Positions 1 through 8,962 are shown, counted from the stretch's first letter. The stretch is DNA of 64,000 nt from Parabacteroides sp. FAFU027 (GCF_022808675.1 NZ_JAKZKV010000005.1:1-64000); one strand, 5' to 3'. Notes: generated from the sequence alone by a model not told the origin. Translations and numbers: made by a program.

Positions 1-102
1 CAACTCTTTGGCCAGACTCCGATAAAAAACAATCTTTCGCAATATTAATGCTAACGCCTGCCTGGTGAGTTCTTAATTGAATGAAATGGGCAAAAATGAA
101 GA

Positions 103-127
103 GAGGATGCCCTTTTGGGACACCCTC
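103..127 (-). terminator. Probable terminator of the ROK kinase gene
   Basis: An imperfect hairpin (GAGGATGCCC paired with GGGACACCCTC around TTTT) lies just past the stop of the minus-strand kinase gene. A T-rich run follows on the minus strand. Positions 1-100 hold no gene I can support; short open frames enter from the left but are too short to assign. Confidence 0.5.
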
Positions 128-154
128 TAATATTTTGCTTGATTGAGTTCACTC

Positions 155-1114
155 TTATTTAGCTTCCCAACCCAAAGCGCCTGCTCCGAGAATAGCCGCA
201 TCACTGGCTTTCAATTCCGAAGGAAGAACTTTTACTTTGTTTCTCCAGATGGGTAAAACGTTATTTTCCATAGCTTCTTTGATCGGGTTAAAGATCAAAT
301 CGCCGGCTTGAGCTAGCCCGCCGAATATGATAATTGCTTCAGGAGCGGAGAATGCTATAAAGTCGGCAAACGCTTCTCCCAGGATTGTACCTGTAACATC
401 GAAGATCTCTTTCGCTACTTTATCACCCTGAACTGCTGCGTCGTATACATCCTTCGATGTGATTTTATCAGCCGCGATCTGACGTAAAAGGCTATCTTCG
501 GTTGTGTTTTCCAGAACCTCGCGTGCAGATCGTGCAACGCCTGTTGCAGAAGCGTAAGTTTCCAGACAACCTTTTCTGCCGCAACCACAAAGACGGCCAT
601 TTGTGCGACGGATAGTTGTATGTCCCAACTCTCCGGCAAATCCATCGTGACCATAAAGAACATTGCCGCCGATCACGATACCGCTTCCCACGCCTGTTCC
701 CAGTGTGATAATGATAAAGTCTTTCATACCACGTGCAGCTCCATAGGTCATTTCGCCAATAGCAGCAGCATTGGCGTCATTGGTAACCGCTACAGGAAGA
801 TTAAATTTGGCTTTTAATAAATCACCGAGGGGAATATTGCCTTTCCAGGGGAGGTTAGGTGCGAGTTCGATTGATGATTTATAGTAGTTTCCGTTAGGAG
901 CACCAATTCCGATTCCTTTGATTTTAGAGAATCCGCCTGCCTTCTCGACTAATGGCAGTACGCCTTCGTACAATGCATTAATGTAGTCGTTGATATCCGG
1001 ATAGTCAGGAGTTACGATTGATCCTTGTCCTAAGATTTCTCCTTTTGCATCTACAATGCCGAATTTGGTGCCGGTACCGCCCATGTCGATACCGATTACA
1101 TACGGTTTTTCCAT
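155..1114 (-). CDS. ROK family glucokinase / sugar kinase
   Basis: This 319-aa protein is a cytosolic sugar kinase of the ROK family, probably phosphorylating glucose or a related hexose with ATP. The N-terminus has the phosphate-binding GIDMGGTGTKFGIVD motif (residues about 8-22). The centre has the ROK zinc site, a Cys-rich stretch of the form CGCGRKGCLE preceded by a GHTTI motif (residues about 165-188), with the catalytic Asp in the TNDANAAAIGE motif near residue 112. Length is typical for the family. A TAACTTTG -7 box lies upstream on the minus strand (1154-1161). It stands alone, with no sugar operon beside it, so glucose versus N-acetylhexosamine specificity cannot be decided here. Confidence 0.9.
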   Translation of the reverse strand: MEKPYVIGIDMGGTGTKFGIVDAKGEILGQGSIVTPDYPDINDYINALYEGVLPLVEKAGGFSKIKGIGIGAPNGNYYKSSIELAPNLPWKGNIPLGDLLKAKFNLPVAVTNDANAAAIGEMTYGAARGMKDFIIITLGTGVGSGIVIGGNVLYGHDGFAGELGHTTIRRTNGRLCGCGRKGCLETYASATGVARSAREVLENTTEDSLLRQIAADKITSKDVYDAAVQGDKVAKEIFDVTGTILGEAFADFIAFSAPEAIIIFGGLAQAGDLIFNPIKEAMENNVLPIWRNKVKVLPSELKASDAAILGAGALGWEAK

Positions 1115-1566
1115 GATAAATATTTTGTTAGTGTTAGAAGTTAGTTAGTCCGGCAAAGTTAACATTTTCTCTATTCCGACTCTAAAAATAGGAGGGTAAA
1201 TAGTCAGAAAATATTCTCTTTGCCTGAATTTGCACAAATCACACATTTTGTGAAATAGGCATGCCGGAATTTTGTTTCTAATTATCTAAACGATTTATTC
1301 TCCAATTACCCCTAAGGTAAGACGATAATTTCTTTTGTTGTTTTAAATTCTACTTCTTGTTTTGACAAAAAGACATGCTAATATTTGGTTGAAATGATAT
1401 TAAAATGACATTTATACTATAATAATTGGCTGTTTAAATGTTTAAACATGCGCTTTGTGATTTTAGAATGTGTTTTTATTGTGATAAAGTGATTATCTTC
1501 GCGCTCGATTTCGGAATTGTCATAATATTACGAATTGCATTATTATTCCAACAAAACTATATTCTT
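1115..1566. promoter_or_regulatory. Divergent promoter region between the ROK kinase and amtB
   Basis: This 452-bp AT-rich gap separates two divergent genes. It holds a minus-strand -7 box TAACTTTG (1154-1161) for the kinase and a plus-strand TATCTTCG (1494-1501) that fits the Bacteroidota -7 consensus for amtB. An open frame runs in from 1438 in frame with amtB, but its first 43 codons lack family similarity, so I treat it as leader. I see no riboswitch. Confidence 0.5.
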
Positions 1567-2889
1567 ATGAGTGAAAAATCTATCTGGAAGTATAGGCTTC
1601 CGTTCTTGATTCTGATTGTTGTCGCATTGGCGTCTTTAATTCCTGTCGAATATGCCAACACTATTGATCCAAAGCATCCGATTGATCATGCTGATACTGC
1701 CTGGATTCTGATTGCGTCAGCTTTGGTATTACTGATGACTCCCGGTCTGGCATTCTTCTATGGAGGTATGGTCCGTTATAAAAACCTTGTTTCCACACTA
1801 TTACAAAGCTTTTTTGCTCTCGGGCTTGTGAGTGTATTGTGGGTGGTGGTAGGTTTTAGCCTTGCTTTTGGTGATAGCTTTCACGGTTTGATTGGTAATC
1901 CGTTTACATTTGCCTTCTTCAGGAATGTTGGGATTGCTCCAAATCCGGCTTTTGCTGCGACTATTCCTTTCGCTTTGTTTGCAATGTTTCAGCTTAAATT
2001 TGCAATTATCACTCCGGCGCTCTTTACCGGAGGTGTGGCTGAACGCGTTCGCTTTTCATCGCTTATGCTCTTTGTTTGTCTATTCTCTATATTGATTTAT
2101 GCACCATTGGCTCATTGGACGTGGCATCCTGATGGTTTTTTGCGTAAATGGGGTGTACTTGACTTTGCCGGCGGTACTGTTGTGCATATCTCTGCCGGAT
2201 TTGCTGCATTGAGTGGCGCGATTTTTTTAGGTAGAAGAAAAGGTAAAATAATGCACAATCAACCGACCAATATCCCTTATATCATGCTTGGTACCGGCCT
2301 TTTGTGGTTTGGGTGGTTCGGATTTAATGCAGGATCGGCATTGGCAGCTGACGGATTGGCTACATCAGCCTTTGTGAATACCAATCTTGCATCGGCAACC
2401 GCTATGTTGACCTGGATTCTGGCTGACGGAGCATTGGGACACAAACGCTCTGCAGTTGGTGCGGCAGTTGGAGCTGTTGTTGGTCTGGTTGCTATTACTC
2501 CGGCTGCCGGATTTGTAACAGTAGGTCAGAGTATTTTTATCGGTTTTATTGCTTCTATGGTGAGTTACGTAGCCGTAAAACTGAAATCAAAAACCAATAT
2601 CGACGACACGCTTGATGTATTTCCCTGTCACGGTATCGGTGGTATTGTGGGGATGATCCTGACCGGTGTTTTTGCAAAAGGGGTAGGATTGATTTATGGT
2701 GACTCTACTGTCTTTGTTCATCACCTGTTGGCGCTTGTAATCGTAAGTATTTTTACTTTTGGCGGTTCATATCTGCTCTATTTGATTACAGATAAAATCT
2801 TGCCGATGCGCGTTACTGAGGAGCAGGAGGAAAAAGGTCTCGACCTTACACAACATGGCGAAGAGGCTACTGATATGCGCTCTTATTGA
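1567..2889 (+). CDS. amtB: Ammonium transporter, Amt/Rh family
   Basis: This integral inner-membrane ammonium channel of about 440 aa conducts ammonia across the membrane for nitrogen assimilation. I chose the ATG at 1567 (MSEKSIWKYRLPF) rather than the upstream ATG at 1438, because the family begins here and a -7 box lies between the two. It has a leading hydrophobic segment, the LMTPGLAFFYGGMV segment of the first channel helices, and the signature around FGWFGFNAGSALAADG. The two pore histidines sit in VVHISAGFAALSG and FPCHGIGGIVGM. The C-terminal tail is cytosolic. No glnK/PII gene is adjacent, which is unusual for amtB but not rare in Bacteroidota. Confidence 0.93.
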   Translation: MSEKSIWKYRLPFLILIVVALASLIPVEYANTIDPKHPIDHADTAWILIASALVLLMTPGLAFFYGGMVRYKNLVSTLLQSFFALGLVSVLWVVVGFSLAFGDSFHGLIGNPFTFAFFRNVGIAPNPAFAATIPFALFAMFQLKFAIITPALFTGGVAERVRFSSLMLFVCLFSILIYAPLAHWTWHPDGFLRKWGVLDFAGGTVVHISAGFAALSGAIFLGRRKGKIMHNQPTNIPYIMLGTGLLWFGWFGFNAGSALAADGLATSAFVNTNLASATAMLTWILADGALGHKRSAVGAAVGAVVGLVAITPAAGFVTVGQSIFIGFIASMVSYVAVKLKSKTNIDDTLDVFPCHGIGGIVGMILTGVFAKGVGLIYGDSTVFVHHLLALVIVSIFTFGGSYLLYLITDKILPMRVTEEQEEKGLDLTQHGEEATDMRSY

Positions 2890-2926
2890 TCTGTTTCTAA
2901 AATAGATATACATCATCTGAAAAAAG

Positions 2927-2964
2927 AAAGGCTTCATTCCGGGGATTTGGGATGGAGCCTTTTC
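2927..2964 (+). terminator. amtB terminator
   Basis: A hairpin (AAAGGCTTCAT with ATGGAGCCTTT) followed by TTTCTCTT lies 38 bp after the amtB stop. It isolates the transporter from the CRISPR array that starts 30 bp further on. Confidence 0.75.
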
Positions 2965-2996
2965 TCTTATTTCGTAGTGATTGCGTTAGCTGTAAA

Positions 2997-3546
2997 GCTT
3001 CAATTTGCTTTCAAAAATCTATCTTTATGGTGCGTAAGCACCCTTTCGTGTTAAAGCCCTACAAGTATTGAGTTGTGATTTGCTTTCAAAAATCTATCTT
3101 TATGGTGCGTAAGCACCGAGAATCTACTCCAGCAACACAAGAACAGAGTTGTGATTTGCTTTCAAAAATCTATCTTTATGGTGCGTAAGCACCTTGATTG
3201 CTTTTTCAAGTAATACGCAAACAGTTGTGATTTGCTTTCAAAAATCTATCTTTATGGTGCGTAAGCACCAAAGGTCATGGGCTCCTACTCTTACTTTCTG
3301 TTGTGATTTGCTTTCAAAAATCTATCTTTATGGTGCGTAAGCACCGAAGGAATTGATAGCATTTCAGACTGTGTGTTGTGATTTGCTTTCAAAAATCTAT
3401 CTTTATGGTGCGTAAGCACCTGTATCCAGAGCAGATGCCCCTGAGAGTCAGTTGTGATTTGCTTTCAAAAATCTATCTTTATGGTGCGTAAGCACCAACT
3501 TAGCAGCGACCAATTTAGTATGTTTGGTTGTGATTTGCTTTCAAAA
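2997..3546 (+). CRISPR. Type II-C CRISPR array, part A (7 repeats, 7 spacers, then a repeat cut after 20 nt)
   Basis: Repeats of 46 nt begin at 2997, 3072, 3148, 3224, 3300, 3375 and 3451, with 29-30 nt spacers between them. Each repeat starts GTTGTGATTTGC and ends in the small hairpin GGTGCGTAAGCACC. The first copy (2997-3042) is degenerate in its first six positions, marking the old, leader-distal end. An eighth repeat (3527-3546) is intact for 20 nt, after which the sequence becomes that of the mobile element. Transcription should run on the plus strand, because the repeat start pairs with the tracrRNA anti-repeat at 30508. A TATCTTTA box at repeat positions 24-31 resembles a Bacteroidota -7 box, so each repeat may carry a promoter. 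Confidence 0.97.
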
Positions 3547-3554
3547 TCACAACC
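3526..3554. repeat. attL: junction of CRISPR repeat and mobile element
   Basis: The cut repeat and the first element bases together form a perfect inverted repeat, GGTTGTGATT - TGCTTTCAA - AATCACAACC, with 10-bp arms around a 9-nt centre. This is the layout of a tyrosine-recombinase core site. Bases 3528-3546 are identical to 23405-23423 at the other end of the element. Confidence 0.88.
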
Positions 3555-3693
3555 CAAATTCCCCCTCCAAAACAAAGGAAATCAAAAACAATAATATCGC
3601 CATAAACAGCATAAAAACAATGCTTTATATTTTGGTGTGAATGCGTGTAGTATTCCTTTTTCTTCCAATATAATCCCATATTTCTTCGAAAAA

Positions 3694-3712
3694 CGTTTCT
3701 TAAACCGTTTCT
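3694..3712 (-). repeat. Left arm-type integrase-binding sites
   Basis: Read on the minus strand this is AGAAACGGTTTAAGAAACG, a tandem pair of AAGAAACG-like motifs. It matches 23215-23232 near the right end with one base difference in length and in inverted orientation. The pair sits just upstream of the integrase -7 box, so integrase binding could also repress its own promoter. Function is inferred from position and repetition. Confidence 0.65.
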
Positions 3713-3718
3713 TTTTAG

Positions 3719-3726
3719 TATATTTG
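3719..3726 (+). promoter_or_regulatory. -7 box of the integrase gene
   Basis: TATATTTG matches the Bacteroidota TAnnTTTG -7 consensus and lies 19 bp before the integrase ATG. The expected -33 region overlaps the arm-type motifs. Confidence 0.6.
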
Positions 3727-3745
3727 TATATGTAATCGAACGGTT

Positions 3746-4816
3746 ATGAAGACAAAAGTAAATCTTAGGGTTAAGACGCTTAAAGACGGTCGGGGTAGCT
3801 ACTATCTGGATTGGTTTCAGAACGGAAAGCGCAATTACGAGTATTTGCAGATCTACAAATACCTATCAGAAAGGCTGACAAAGGCACAGAGAGATGAAAA
3901 CACCGAAAATGAAAGGTTAGCTCAGCATATACGCAATCAAAGGGAGAATCAGCTAATAACCAGTCCTCAGGGTATTCTTTCAGTGCAGAAAAAGAAGCAA
4001 TCGCTTTTGGTGTTTTGTGAAACACACACAACCACCAAAGGCGGAGAGCAAGTATTGGCTCACTTAAAGAACTACATGACCAATCCCAATTTGCAAATGC
4101 AAGATGTCAATAAGTCCTTTATTCAAGGCTTTGCGGATCATTTAGCAAAGAAGCTCAATGGTAATACAGCTTACGACTACTTCTCGAAGTTCCGCGGTTT
4201 AATGAAAAGAGCAATGGCAGAAGGTATCTTGCCAGGAAATATATTGCTAGACATACAAGCGCCCGAGAAGCAAGAGAATATTGTTACTTTTCTCACGACC
4301 GATGAAATTTCAAAAATTGGCAATAGCGCATTGACTCCAAAAGTAAAAGCGATATTTTTGTTTTCCTGTTTTACGGGATTAAGGTATTCCGATATTAAGA
4401 ATCTCAAATGGGGAAATATAACCGATGATTTCAGGTTGAGTTTTTCGCAACAGAAAACACAAACCAAAAACGGCAAGCAAACAGGAGTAACCTATTTGCC
4501 GATGAATCCTCAGGCTATAGCGTTATTGGGAGAGCGCAAGCCGGACGATTATAAAGTGTTTGATGTTCCTACGCAACAAGCATGTGATAAAGCCCTGAAA
4601 AACATAGGTACAAAGCTTAAACTAAAAAAGACGCTCCATTTTCATATTGCTCGTCATTCTTTCGGAGTAATACTCCTCGAAAATGGTGTTGATATCTATA
4701 AAGTTAGTAAGCTTTTAGGTCATAAATCTGTTCAAACAACGATAAAGCACTACGCCAATATTACAGATAAAGGTGCAAGGGAAGCGATAGATTGTTTCCC
4801 CGAAATTAAAATTTAA
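3746..4816 (+). CDS. int: Tyrosine recombinase (site-specific integrase)
   Basis: This 356-aa enzyme should cut and rejoin DNA at the element's att sites, using a tyrosine nucleophile. The N-terminal part is an arm-binding/SAM-like region (residues 1-160 or so). The catalytic domain shows Arg213 (FTGLRYSDIKNLKW), the HxxR pair His300/Arg303 (HIARHSFG), a histidine in LLGHKSVQTT, and Tyr336 (KHYANI). All catalytic residues are present, so it should be active. It lies immediately inside attL and reads away from it, the usual position for an integrase that controls its own element. It resembles the Bacteroidetes phage-integrase-SAM-like group. The gene ends 5 bp before the next one, suggesting co-transcription. 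Confidence 0.95.
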   Translation: MKTKVNLRVKTLKDGRGSYYLDWFQNGKRNYEYLQIYKYLSERLTKAQRDENTENERLAQHIRNQRENQLITSPQGILSVQKKKQSLLVFCETHTTTKGGEQVLAHLKNYMTNPNLQMQDVNKSFIQGFADHLAKKLNGNTAYDYFSKFRGLMKRAMAEGILPGNILLDIQAPEKQENIVTFLTTDEISKIGNSALTPKVKAIFLFSCFTGLRYSDIKNLKWGNITDDFRLSFSQQKTQTKNGKQTGVTYLPMNPQAIALLGERKPDDYKVFDVPTQQACDKALKNIGTKLKLKKTLHFHIARHSFGVILLENGVDIYKVSKLLGHKSVQTTIKHYANITDKGAREAIDCFPEIKI

Positions 4817-4821
4817 GATCA

Positions 4822-5808
4822 ATGTCTACATCTGCAATTAAAGATATTTCTCCGGATGATATTTTTTACATGACATGGCTAATTGAGTGTATTGAATATG
4901 ACAACAACGGTGATCCTTATGTGCCAGTCTATCATGATACGATATGTCAGGACTACTATAATCCGCAAGCCGATTATATCCTCAGCCAAAAGGCAAATGA
5001 TGATCAGCTTATTGGTCAGATAGATCGGCTATGGTGTTTAGAGTCGAGTAGCGACTATCCCGATTATTCCACCATATCAGCTTACCTGAAGGAACTAGCG
5101 ATTAAGTATGTGCATAAGAAGTGTGTCAGATTTGGTACGAAAAATATCCATCAGTACTTCGAGGACTGGATTGAACACACGGTAGAAATACTCAGGAGGG
5201 ATGGCGACTATTTGAGCAACATTGTGTACAGTTATGATATTGATGAGCTTGTAAAGATGGTGCATAGGGAGTTAAAGTTATATGCTATGTTGCTTTACAA
5301 ACCGGAAACGGACAAGGCTATACAAGTTTTGAGAGTACGATTGAAAGATTTCTTTGCGACTGAACAGTCAGTATCTGATGCAACTAAAAAAACGACAACT
5401 CTTCCGGTCCCTGAACTTCAGGAAATTTTGTATCATTCGACCAAGTATGAGAAGTTCATATTAGCAGTAGAACCCTATAAATTTTCAGAGTTGGAGAAAG
5501 TAAAATGCCTTAGAGATAACCAGCGAATTAAGCTTATTTGTTTAATTATAGGATACAAAACTCCCAAAGCTGTTGCTATGCTTCACTTTCTTGAATTTTC
5601 CCAAAAGCTAGAAACCGAGTACGGTAAAAATAAAGGGCAGCAATATTTAATAATATCTAAGGCATTGGACGTGTCAGATAGAACTATTAGAGGAAATATG
5701 TTGACATTTTCAAATCCGAACTCTAACGAAGACCGATCTAAGTACCCGGCATGTGACAAGCTTCCTGATGTCACAAAAGATTACGAGAGTATATGTAAAC
5801 GAGGATAA
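4822..5808 (+). CDS. Unknown protein following the integrase
   Basis: I do not recognise this 328-aa protein. It starts 5 bp after the integrase stop, so the two are almost certainly translated from one message. It is soluble, with no signal peptide or membrane segment, and mostly helical in character with many Tyr and Asp residues. The segment around residues 270-300 (YLIISKALDVSDRTIRGNM) looks like a helix-turn-helix, so it may bind DNA. Similar-sized partners sit behind integrases in Bacteroidota islands. A role in integration, excision or copy control would fit but is not shown. Confidence 0.7.
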   Translation: MSTSAIKDISPDDIFYMTWLIECIEYDNNGDPYVPVYHDTICQDYYNPQADYILSQKANDDQLIGQIDRLWCLESSSDYPDYSTISAYLKELAIKYVHKKCVRFGTKNIHQYFEDWIEHTVEILRRDGDYLSNIVYSYDIDELVKMVHRELKLYAMLLYKPETDKAIQVLRVRLKDFFATEQSVSDATKKTTTLPVPELQEILYHSTKYEKFILAVEPYKFSELEKVKCLRDNQRIKLICLIIGYKTPKAVAMLHFLEFSQKLETEYGKNKGQQYLIISKALDVSDRTIRGNMLTFSNPNSNEDRSKYPACDKLPDVTKDYESICKRG

Positions 5809-5876
5809 ATAACAATTTGGGAGAACGATTTTTTGTTTTGGGAGAATATCCCCCAAAAATACCCATATTTCTTTGC

Positions 5877-5908
5877 ACCGCAGTCCAATAATTGGGTTGC
5901 GGTTTTCT
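5877..5908 (+). terminator. Hairpin terminator after the integrase operon
   Basis: ACCGCAGTCCAA pairs with TTGGGTTGCGGT, followed by TTTTCTTTTT. It closes the integrase transcription unit. A TTTCTTTG promoter-like box directly precedes the stem, so a short RNA starting here is an alternative reading. Confidence 0.7.
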
Positions 5909-5955
5909 TTTTGGTTGGTGTCGCAAAATGAAAACCCGGATGACAGACCCTCAGT

Positions 5956-6267
5956 GTGGAAAATATGCTAGAAAGCCTACTTTCAAAATTGGATTCGATT
6001 GAGCGCAAATTGACAGTGCAAAATCTTTTGCAGAAGGAAATTATCACCTTTGATGAAGCTTGTCTATACCTTGACCTTAGTAGCAGTTATCTGTATAAGC
6101 TGACAAGCACAAACCGAATCCCTTGTTATTCGCCAATGGGCAAGAAGCTATTCTTTAAGCGAATAGAGCTTGATCAGTGGTTGACTGGAAGCCGAACTTC
6201 TACGGATGCAGAAGTTCAGCAAAAAGCAGCTGATTACATTGCTCGGAAGGACCGTAGAAAGAAGTAG
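5956..6267 (+). CDS. Excisionase-like helix-turn-helix protein (HTH_17 type)
   Basis: This 103-aa basic protein has a short N-terminal coiled segment (SLLSKLDSIERKL) followed by a MerR/excisionase-type DNA-binding domain. The motif FDEACLYLDLSSSYLYKLTSTNRIPCYSPMG (split here only for description) is the winged-helix recognition part, and KLFFKRIELDQWL closes it. Such proteins direct excision or activate replication genes of Bacteroidota integrative elements. The frame can begin at GTG 5956 or ATG 5965; the ATG is equally good. It stands between the integrase unit and the DUF3987 gene, a typical order for these islands. Confidence 0.8.
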   Translation: MENMLESLLSKLDSIERKLTVQNLLQKEIITFDEACLYLDLSSSYLYKLTSTNRIPCYSPMGKKLFFKRIELDQWLTGSRTSTDAEVQQKAADYIARKDRRKK

Positions 6268-6409
6268 TTAAAAGCTAACATGCAGCAAAAATACGCAGTC
6301 GGCCTGCTGCCTGGAAAAAACGGTCTGAGCTGCAAATAGATATTGTTCAGATTAATGAACGCCCATCCATATAGATCATCAATAAATAATTAAAAAAGAG
6401 GTATTTGGT

Positions 6410-7972
6410 ATGACTAAAACATCGTTATCCGCTCCGGTTGAAATGAATCCCGGATTAAAAACGATCGCTGAATCGGTAAAAAACAGCAGTGAAGGCATTA
6501 TAGTTCCCATAGGTTTTACCTCCCCAAAATCCGAACTTTCCTCCAAAGGGAAAGTGTCGGAAATGGAGGAAAACTCGGAAAATCAAAACGAAACTTTGGG
6601 ATCCTCTCTGGCTCAAAAAAAAGACGATCAGGAGATTTCGGAAACTGACAGTTCGACCAAAGTTGCATTACCGGCTTTTCCTGGTGAATGTTATGAAGAC
6701 TTACCGTCAATGCTTGGCAAGGCGGTTTCAAAGGGGCATTCTCCCGAGGATAAGGATATTTTATTGCTTGGTTCAATAGTAACCCTATCAGCTTGTTTGC
6801 CTAATTTATCTGGGACTTACGATCAAAGGGAGGTATTTCCTAACTTATTTCTTTTTGTGACTGCTAAAGCATCAGCTGGTAAAGGTCGGCTTGCGCTTTG
6901 CCGTAAGTTGGTAGATTCTATTCATAAGGAACTGTTGCAGAGGCAACGTCAGGAAAAGGCGCAATACAAAGAACTTATGCAGCAATTCAGGGCTGCAAAT
7001 CGGGGAGGAAGTGATGCTGGAAGACCTCAGGAGCCACCCCTGAGAGCGCTTGTTGTTCCTGCAAACAGTAGTGCAACCAGTGTGTTCCAGATTTTAAACG
7101 ATAATGATGGGGTCGGTTTGATGTTCGAAACGGAAGGGGATACTTTAGCGCAGGCTTTCAATAGTGAGCATGGCAACTACTCCGATGGATTTCGTAAAGC
7201 CTTTCATCACGAGACTATATCGTATAGTCGTCGGAAGGATAACGAATTTGTAGAGCTTGATAAACCGCGTCTTTCTGCTGTTCTTTCGGGAACTCCCCGC
7301 CAGGTTTCAACGCTGATTCCAAGTGCTGAAAATGGCCTGTTTAGCCGCTTTATCTATTACTATATGAACATTCGTCCCGAATGGATCAATGTATTTGCAG
7401 GGAACGATAATCAGAATCTCGATAAATATTTTGATGATCTGGGTTCTCAGTTTTATGCTTTTTACAATCAATTGAAGGAAGCGACACCTTTACATTTTAG
7501 GTTATCAGAGCAACAGCAGGATGAGTTTAACAGCTTCTTTTCTGATATGCAGATAAAGTTGCATTGTATGTTAGGGGATGAATACTTGGCAAGTGTTCGC
7601 CGTCTGGGTTTGATATCATTTCGGATAGCAATGATACTTACAGCTCTGAGGGTAATGGATAAAGGCAATATGAAGGAGCCGTTGATTTGTTCGGATGTCG
7701 ATTTCAAAACTGCGATGGCAATGGTCAGGGTGTTGATAGAGCATGCTTCTTATGTTTTTAGTCAGTTGCCGGAAGAGAGAGCTTGCGTGGGGAAAGGAAA
7801 AAATAAAAAGCAACTATTCTTTGACGCATTACCTGATACCTTTAATCGTAAGATCTATTTAGAAGTAGCGGATAAATTGACGCTGAACCCTAAAACTGCT
7901 GAAAAGTACATTGCAGACTTCAAGAAATCGGGTTTGCTCAAACATGATGAGCATAATAAGTATTCGAAATAA
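6410..7972 (+). CDS. DUF3987 family protein (helicase/primase-like)
   Basis: This 520-aa protein belongs to the DUF3987 group found in phages and integrative elements and thought to serve element replication. A low-complexity, Ser/Glu-rich N-terminus (1-90) precedes a P-loop-like segment, TAKASAGKGRLAL, near residue 150. An acidic Walker B-like stretch, LMFETEGDTLAQAF, lies near residue 240, and SGTPRQVSTLIPSAENGLFSRF near 300. The C-terminus (about 455-520) looks like a winged helix (LTLNPKTAEKYIADFKKSGLL). No catalytic primase motif is certain. It starts 142 bp after the excisionase-like gene and probably shares its transcript. Confidence 0.8.
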   Translation: MTKTSLSAPVEMNPGLKTIAESVKNSSEGIIVPIGFTSPKSELSSKGKVSEMEENSENQNETLGSSLAQKKDDQEISETDSSTKVALPAFPGECYEDLPSMLGKAVSKGHSPEDKDILLLGSIVTLSACLPNLSGTYDQREVFPNLFLFVTAKASAGKGRLALCRKLVDSIHKELLQRQRQEKAQYKELMQQFRAANRGGSDAGRPQEPPLRALVVPANSSATSVFQILNDNDGVGLMFETEGDTLAQAFNSEHGNYSDGFRKAFHHETISYSRRKDNEFVELDKPRLSAVLSGTPRQVSTLIPSAENGLFSRFIYYYMNIRPEWINVFAGNDNQNLDKYFDDLGSQFYAFYNQLKEATPLHFRLSEQQQDEFNSFFSDMQIKLHCMLGDEYLASVRRLGLISFRIAMILTALRVMDKGNMKEPLICSDVDFKTAMAMVRVLIEHASYVFSQLPEERACVGKGKNKKQLFFDALPDTFNRKIYLEVADKLTLNPKTAEKYIADFKKSGLLKHDEHNKYSK

Positions 7973-8152
7973 TTGACTTTATCAAGATATTGGTTTGACT
8001 GAAAAATGTCGGAATCACCCTTTCGGCATTTTTCTCTCTTTATCCAAAGTGCAATAGATATTTACGCATGGTGCGATTGTGCGTGAAAGTTTGATCCAAT
8101 TTTAGGCGATTCTTTACGCGCTATTAGTCATAACAAAATAATAAAAGGTCAC

Positions 8153-8962
8153 ATGAGAATATACGAACCAACAGGAAGAGCCAGGGAATATTCACCGCTC
8201 GCATTGAATTACTTCAAAGGTTGCACTCATAATTGTCGGTACTGCTATGTAAACAGGTTAAACGAAACAGCACGAAATGGTATATCTCAGTATATGATAC
8301 ATGAAGTCCCTGATGAAATGAAATTTAAGGTGTTGGAAGAGAGTGCGAAAAAGTATCAGGGATGTAACAAACAGATTCTCTTATGCTTTACAGGCGATCC
8401 TTATAGCGAAAGCCTCCAGGAATCGACAACAAAGGTGCTTGGAATTCTGAATAAGTACGAACATAAGGTTTCTATTTTGACTAAAGGGGGCAATCGTGTA
8501 CTTAATGACATTGATTTATTCAATCAATTCAAGAGCAGGGATTTATTTACAGAAAGTATCCCTCGCATTATAGTTGGAGCTTCACTAACGTTTGATAATG
8601 ATGACGACTCTCTTAAGTGGGAGCCAGGAGCGGCGTTGCCTCAGGAGCGGATAGAATCACTTCGTGTATTATCGGAAGCCGGGATAAAGACGTGGGCGAG
8701 TTTTGAACCCGTAATATACCCCGAGCAATCACTCAATCTGTTACATCAGGTAAGCCCTTTTGTTGATTATGTGAAGATTGGCAAAGTTAATGATTACAGT
8801 GGTTGGGATAAGCAGATTGATTGGAATGACTTTATCGTAAGGGCTGTTGCTATTTGCCGACAAACCGGATTAAAGTTTTATATCAAAGATGATCTGGCTG
8901 CATTCAATCGGGATACTGTTTTTCGTGATGAAGAAAGAAATTCCGATTTGTTTTGTTTGTAA
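8153..8962 (+). CDS. Radical SAM protein, spore-photoproduct-lyase-like
   Basis: This 269-aa protein carries the iron-sulfur motif CTHNCRYCYV (CxxxCxxC, residues 24-31), which binds a 4Fe-4S cluster used to cleave S-adenosylmethionine. The surrounding sequence (SPLALNYFKG before it, CFTGDPYSE and SILTKGG after) matches the SPL-like radical SAM group. Members are common in phages and islands of Bacteroidota. The substrate is unknown; DNA lesion repair is only one possibility. It has its own hairpin terminator after the stop and lies between replication and restriction genes of the element. Confidence 0.85.
   Translation: MRIYEPTGRAREYSPLALNYFKGCTHNCRYCYVNRLNETARNGISQYMIHEVPDEMKFKVLEESAKKYQGCNKQILLCFTGDPYSESLQESTTKVLGILNKYEHKVSILTKGGNRVLNDIDLFNQFKSRDLFTESIPRIIVGASLTFDNDDDSLKWEPGAALPQERIESLRVLSEAGIKTWASFEPVIYPEQSLNLLHQVSPFVDYVKIGKVNDYSGWDKQIDWNDFIVRAVAICRQTGLKFYIKDDLAAFNRDTVFRDEERNSDLFCL

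Noticed and set aside
1-68. C-terminal end of a gene entering from the left
   Set aside because: Short open frames exist, but too few residues remain to assign any product.
1438-1566. 43-codon N-terminal extension of amtB
   Set aside because: It has no counterpart in the family, and a -7 box lies within it.
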